This document shows, one piece after another, positions 60,812-64,000 of a stretch of 64,000 bases of DNA. This DNA is from UBA1660 sp964462035 (GTDB taxonomy: Bacteria > Myxococcota_A > Polyangia > Polyangiales > Houyiibacteriaceae). How positions within the stretch are numbered: the first letter of the stretch is position 1; the number at the start of each line of letters is the position of its first letter. The notes beneath the pieces are model-generated. The model saw only the letters and a list, made by a program, of their open reading frames with translations, ran no database searches and was not told the origin of the DNA. The position numbers and the translations under genes are program-made. Location: NCBI GenBank assembly GCA_964462035.1, contig CAYXAP010000020.1, forward strand, positions 61,233 through 125,232, read 5' to 3'.

Positions 60812-61753
60812 ATGCTCGGAACCTCCGCGCGCCTCCTCCAGCTCCTGGCGATCCTCTCCGAGCGACGCTCGTGGACGGGCAGCGACCTGGTGGAGCGCCT
60901 GGACGTCACGCCGCGCACCCTTCGCCGCGACATCGCTCGGCTGCGAGAGCTCGGCTATCCGGTCGAGAGCACCTCGGGACCGGCCGGGGGCTATGCACTC
61001 AGCGCCGGCGGCGCGGTGCCCCCGCTCTCCTTCGAGGCGGACGAGGTCGTCGCCGTCGCGCTCGGTCTGAGCCTCGTGGGCCTCGAGGCCGGACAACGGA
61101 AGGTGCGAAGCGCGGCGGAGGCCGCCGTGGCGAAGGTCGGGCGAGTGCTACCACCGCGACTCCAGCGCCGGCTCGCTCGCCTTCGGGGCGCGGTGCACTC
61201 CGGTGGGCGTGCCGAGCTCGGGCGCGTGGCCCAGCTCGCCGGCGCCTGCGCCGACCAGCGGGTGCTCACCTTCGAGTACGAGCGCGGCGACGGAACCGAG
61301 TCGGAGCGCGAGGTCGAGCCGCACGGCGTGACCCTCTCGGGCGTGCGCTGGTATCTAGTGGCGCACGATCGTGGCCGGGACGACTGGCGGACCTTTCGCG
61401 TCGACCGCATGCGCAAGGTCCGGCGTGCGGGGAGCTTCGTCGCGCGGCCCGGACCGGCCGACGACCTGGCCGCCTGGGTTCGGGACGGGCGCGCCGGCCA
61501 GCGCTGGCCGTTCGAGGGGCGCATCCTCTACGCGCTCCCCGCCGAAGCGCTCCGAGCACGCATGCCGGATGGCTATGGCGACGTGGAGGCGGTAACCCCG
61601 ACCACTAGCCGGCTGACCGTCACCGCCAGCTCGTGGGAGACGATGGCCGCGTGGTTGCCCGTGCTGGGAACGCCGATCCGCATCGAAAGCCCCGACGAGC
61701 TACGAGACGCCGTGGCCGGCTTGGCGGAGCGCTTGCGATCCGCGTCGACCTGA
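60812..61753 (+). CDS. WYL-domain transcriptional regulator (YafY/DeoR-like)
   Basis: A 313-residue regulator. An N-terminal helix-turn-helix (about 3-60: RLLQLLAILSERRSWTGSDL, VTPRTLRRDIARLRELGYPV) precedes a GGYALS wing. A WYL domain follows (about 125-200: LTFEYERGDG, VRWYLVAHDR, RTFRVDRMR), then a C-terminal WCX-like extension. WYL domains are thought to sense ligands such as nucleic acids or small molecules. It is divergent from the GFA gene with a palindrome between. Its stop forms the palindrome TGATCA with the stop of the convergent gene. Confidence 0.9.
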   Translation: MLGTSARLLQLLAILSERRSWTGSDLVERLDVTPRTLRRDIARLRELGYPVESTSGPAGGYALSAGGAVPPLSFEADEVVAVALGLSLVGLEAGQRKVRSAAEAAVAKVGRVLPPRLQRRLARLRGAVHSGGRAELGRVAQLAGACADQRVLTFEYERGDGTESEREVEPHGVTLSGVRWYLVAHDRGRDDWRTFRVDRMRKVRRAGSFVARPGPADDLAAWVRDGRAGQRWPFEGRILYALPAEALRARMPDGYGDVEAVTPTTSRLTVTASSWETMAAWLPVLGTPIRIESPDELRDAVAGLAERLRSAST

Positions 61754-63007
61754 TCAGAGCGTCGCGAGCACCTTCTCCAAATCCGACCGCAGGTAGCGGT
61801 CGGCGACCTCGCCTCGCGCTTCGGCAACCAGCCGCTCGAGCGCGTCTCGGTGCTCGGCGAGCCGGCCGATGTCTCCGAGGCACTTCACCGCGTGGCGGAG
61901 CTGGTCGCGTCGCACGGCGGGCGCGTCCGAGAGGCTCCCTTCCGCGGCGATCGACTCGACGAGCTCACCGAGCGGCTCGGCGAGGTAGCTCTGGAAGGCC
62001 TCGCGCGTGCCCGGCCAGTTGGAGAGCCAGAAGAGGGCATCGGCGATCATGCCGACGACCGCGTCGTCTTGGTAGCGGAGCATGTCCGCGAGGACCGGGG
62101 CCACGCCATCGAGGTGATCGGCGACGCCGCCATGGACCACGCCGCGGGCGAGGATGTCGAAGGTCCGCGCGGCCTCGTACGCGTGGTCCCCGACGAGGTC
62201 CTGCTCGACGAGCGCCATCAGACGGGGCATCGGGATGGCGTCGTCGAGGACCTCGCACAGCTCGCGATGCCAGTGAAAGGGGTGCAGCCGCCAGCGCTGA
62301 CCCATGTGGTCCTCGTCGTCGTTCGTGTAGCGCCAGAGGACGGCCTGCCGGGCCGCGTCGTGGCGCAGGTGCGGGTGCGGGTGGGTGAGTGCGAGCTCGA
62401 GCGCCTCGAGGATCTGCTCGCAGCTCACGGCGCCGAAGGCCTCGCCCGCGAAGGGCGTGTACTCCAGCAATGGAGCGGTGGCGCCCGCCTGCTCGAGCAT
62501 CAGCGCGTCGAAGCGGGGTGCGGGCTCGGCCACTGCCTCGACCTCGCTCCAGCGCTCGTGGGCGCGAAGGGGCTCGAAGAGCGGCTCGCCCAGATGGGGT
62601 CCGAGCGCCACTCGCCGTTGGCCCGCTCGGATCAGCTCCTCGATCGCGTCGTCATACTCGCCGAGCTCCATGAGCACACCGGACGCGTTGAGGTGGATCT
62701 CCGGGTTCATCGGCGCGTGCGGGAGACACGCCGCGAGGTATCGCCGAGAGCGCTCCTCGTCGTTCGGCAACCCGGTGTTGTCGTGCTGCACGACCCAGAG
62801 CGCGTTGCAGTACGCGGACAGATCCAGCGTGCGTCGCTCGATGATGGCATCGAAGATCCGGAGCGTGTCCTCGTAGCGCTTGGCCTGGACGAAGTGGCTC
62901 GCGACGATGACCAGATCCCAGATCGGCTCGGTCGAGCTCGCGGCCCGTTCGATGGCCGCGTCGAGCGCGACCTCGTCCTTCAGGTACTCGTGGTAGCGGT
63001 TGGCCAC
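61754..63007 (-). CDS. Helical-repeat protein, function unknown
   Basis: A 417-residue protein from GTG 63007, chosen because the upstream gene ends at 63039. It is cytoplasmic, acidic and mostly helical, with TPR-like segments in the first half (YEDTLRIFDAIIERRTLDLS, LGEYDDAIEELIRAG) and HEAT-like segments in the second (LRHDAARQAVLWRYTNDDED, VAPVLADMLRYQDDAVVGMI). No catalytic motif is seen. It appears co-transcribed with the zinc-ribbon membrane protein just upstream (31 bases apart). Confidence 0.65.
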   Translation of the reverse strand: MANRYHEYLKDEVALDAAIERAASSTEPIWDLVIVASHFVQAKRYEDTLRIFDAIIERRTLDLSAYCNALWVVQHDNTGLPNDEERSRRYLAACLPHAPMNPEIHLNASGVLMELGEYDDAIEELIRAGQRRVALGPHLGEPLFEPLRAHERWSEVEAVAEPAPRFDALMLEQAGATAPLLEYTPFAGEAFGAVSCEQILEALELALTHPHPHLRHDAARQAVLWRYTNDDEDHMGQRWRLHPFHWHRELCEVLDDAIPMPRLMALVEQDLVGDHAYEAARTFDILARGVVHGGVADHLDGVAPVLADMLRYQDDAVVGMIADALFWLSNWPGTREAFQSYLAEPLGELVESIAAEGSLSDAPAVRRDQLRHAVKCLGDIGRLAEHRDALERLVAEARGEVADRYLRSDLEKVLATL

Positions 63008-63038
63008 GAGGCGAGAGTCGACCGCCCCAGCGGTGTGG

Positions 63039-63920
63039 TCAACGCGACTCTGTGTGGCCTTCTCCCTGCTCGCGCTTGCACCCGGAGAGACCGAAGGCGT
63101 CCTCCAGCCGGAGCTGCGTGCTCCTCGCGAGGCTGCGGTCAGCCGGAACGATCGCCAGGACCTCACGGAATCGCGGCCCGCGGAGCCAGAGATGGTACTT
63201 GGGGTCCTCTCCCTCGACGCGGACGGTGCTGCTCTTCACCTCCAGACAGCAACGACTGATCGGAAGGCGCACCGTCCGATCTCCATTCCTCGTCATCAAC
63301 TCGACCTCGACGTCTCTTGCGCCTTGCTCCAGCGTCAGCCGACGGATCGGCCGGCCGTTCGCTGGAGAGAACTGCACGCCAACGCTTCCCACCAGGATCC
63401 CAGCAAACGCGCTGGCCAACCCCACCAGAGGCAGGTCCGCGAGTGCCATCAAACCGATGCCAACCGGGACCAGACTGAAGCCAGCCACTGCAACCGTTCG
63501 ACCCATGCGGCGCAGGGCCAGACCTCGACCCAGAACCGGGTCCCTCATGCGAGCTCGGGTCAGTTTGCGGCTGCCGCGGTCCCGATAGCCACTTGGGTCG
63601 GGCTCGACCTGCTCGAGCTCGATCTCGGAGAAGACGGGCATCGCGTCCAGCGCATCTCGATGCTGCTGACGATGTCGTGCGCAGAGCTCGGCCCGGTCCT
63701 TCGCCGAGGCTTCCGTCCGTCGCGACAGGAGCTCGGCGAGCTCCGCGCTGGTTCGCGGCTCAGAGCCCGCCTCGGCGAGCAACGTCCGAAAGAGTCCCTC
63801 TCGCTCGCCGATGACCTCGCCGTCCGCATCCACGTAGTGACGGCAGGTCTCACACCGGGAGAGCTCCCCGGCCCGGAGGGTGAGCAGCACTTCCTTGCAG
63901 CTGGGGCAACGGTTGGACAT
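63039..63920 (-). CDS. Zinc-ribbon protein with two membrane helices
   Basis: A 293-residue protein from ATG 63920. The N-terminal CPSC...CETC ribbon (about 5-26, TFIIB-like zinc-finger type) is followed by a charged helical region (about 35-130). Two close membrane helices (about 138-182) and a soluble beta-rich C-terminal domain come next. No family beyond the ribbon is recognised. It lies upstream of the helical-repeat gene on the same strand. Confidence 0.65.
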   Translation of the reverse strand: MSNRCPSCKEVLLTLRAGELSRCETCRHYVDADGEVIGEREGLFRTLLAEAGSEPRTSAELAELLSRRTEASAKDRAELCARHRQQHRDALDAMPVFSEIELEQVEPDPSGYRDRGSRKLTRARMRDPVLGRGLALRRMGRTVAVAGFSLVPVGIGLMALADLPLVGLASAFAGILVGSVGVQFSPANGRPIRRLTLEQGARDVEVELMTRNGDRTVRLPISRCCLEVKSSTVRVEGEDPKYHLWLRGPRFREVLAIVPADRSLARSTQLRLEDAFGLSGCKREQGEGHTESR

Positions 63921-63946
63921 CGCGGGGGCTCGCCGCCCAGCTGAAC

Positions 63947-64000
63947 TCAGCCCTTGGTCGGAAGCTGCGGCATCTCCGGCTCGTTCATCGAGCGGGTCTC
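63947..64000 (-). CDS. Possible C-terminal end of a gene cut by the window edge
   Basis: The reverse strand reads 17 codons to a TGA at 63947, giving a plausible polar C-terminus (SMNEPEMPQLPTKG). Too short for any call; listed because the same strand carries the next two genes. Confidence 0.3.
   Translation of the reverse strand, partial: ETRSMNEPEMPQLPTKG

Overview
GC-rich bacterial chromosome segment with about 45 protein genes packed on both strands. No rRNA, tRNA, CRISPR array, insertion sequence or prophage was seen, and no gene-free stretch exceeds about 265 bases. The gene content points to Myxococcota, most likely Polyangia and perhaps near Sandaracinus. The signs are many small cysteine-rich lipoproteins (Kazal plus eight-cysteine cluster, MopE-like), Ser/Thr kinases with large accessory domains, a PPC/caspase lipoprotein, hybrid histidine kinases and an NtrC-type regulator. 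The taxonomic call is inference; no marker gene is present.

Layout. 1-3.5 kb: a VWA/DUF2201 protein (cut by the window edge) coupled to a MoxR-type ATPase, then a DUF445 membrane protein. 3.5-18 kb: an oxygen-response island. It holds a hemerythrin-like protein, an NtrC-family sigma-54 activator, and a long leftward operon in which most genes overlap by 4 bases: Usp, SafE-like protein, CcoI, CcoS, fused CcoNO, CcoQ, one-heme CcoP, CcoG, a nitrate-reductase-associated protein, a globin-coupled sensor kinase, a lone receiver and a REC-PAS histidine kinase. A second Usp gene diverges from the operon. Three sequences resembling sigma-54 promoters sit in front of the hemerythrin gene and both usp genes, so the local NtrC-type protein may control the cluster.

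18-24.3 kb: a TetR repressor divergent from an RND efflux operon (adaptor, pump, outer-membrane factor), with two near-palindromic operators between them. 24.3-33.9 kb: a lysine-rich small protein, a 1004-residue lipoprotein with six PPC-like repeats and a caspase-like domain, a four-cysteine membrane protein, a PAS-GAF hybrid kinase, an AttH/CrtC-like protein and a class III aminotransferase. 34-44.7 kb: lipoproteins, a beta-propeller protein, a NYN-LOTUS protein, two metallopeptidase-like proteins and a PanE-type reductase. 44.8-53.5 kb: three Ser/Thr kinases, two of them very large, divergent and with altered catalytic motifs. 53.5-64 kb: a tandem SDR protein, a MopE-like/TPR pair, 1-pyrroline-5-carboxylate dehydrogenase, a GFA-type protein divergent from a WYL regulator, and three genes of unknown function at the right edge.

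Two window-wide habits stand out. Many first genes carry a TAnnnT hexamer ending only 5-9 bases before the start codon with no Shine-Dalgarno sequence, which suggests leaderless transcripts. Convergent genes often end back to back, with stop codons forming palindromes such as TAGCTA or TGATCA and leaving no room for terminators.
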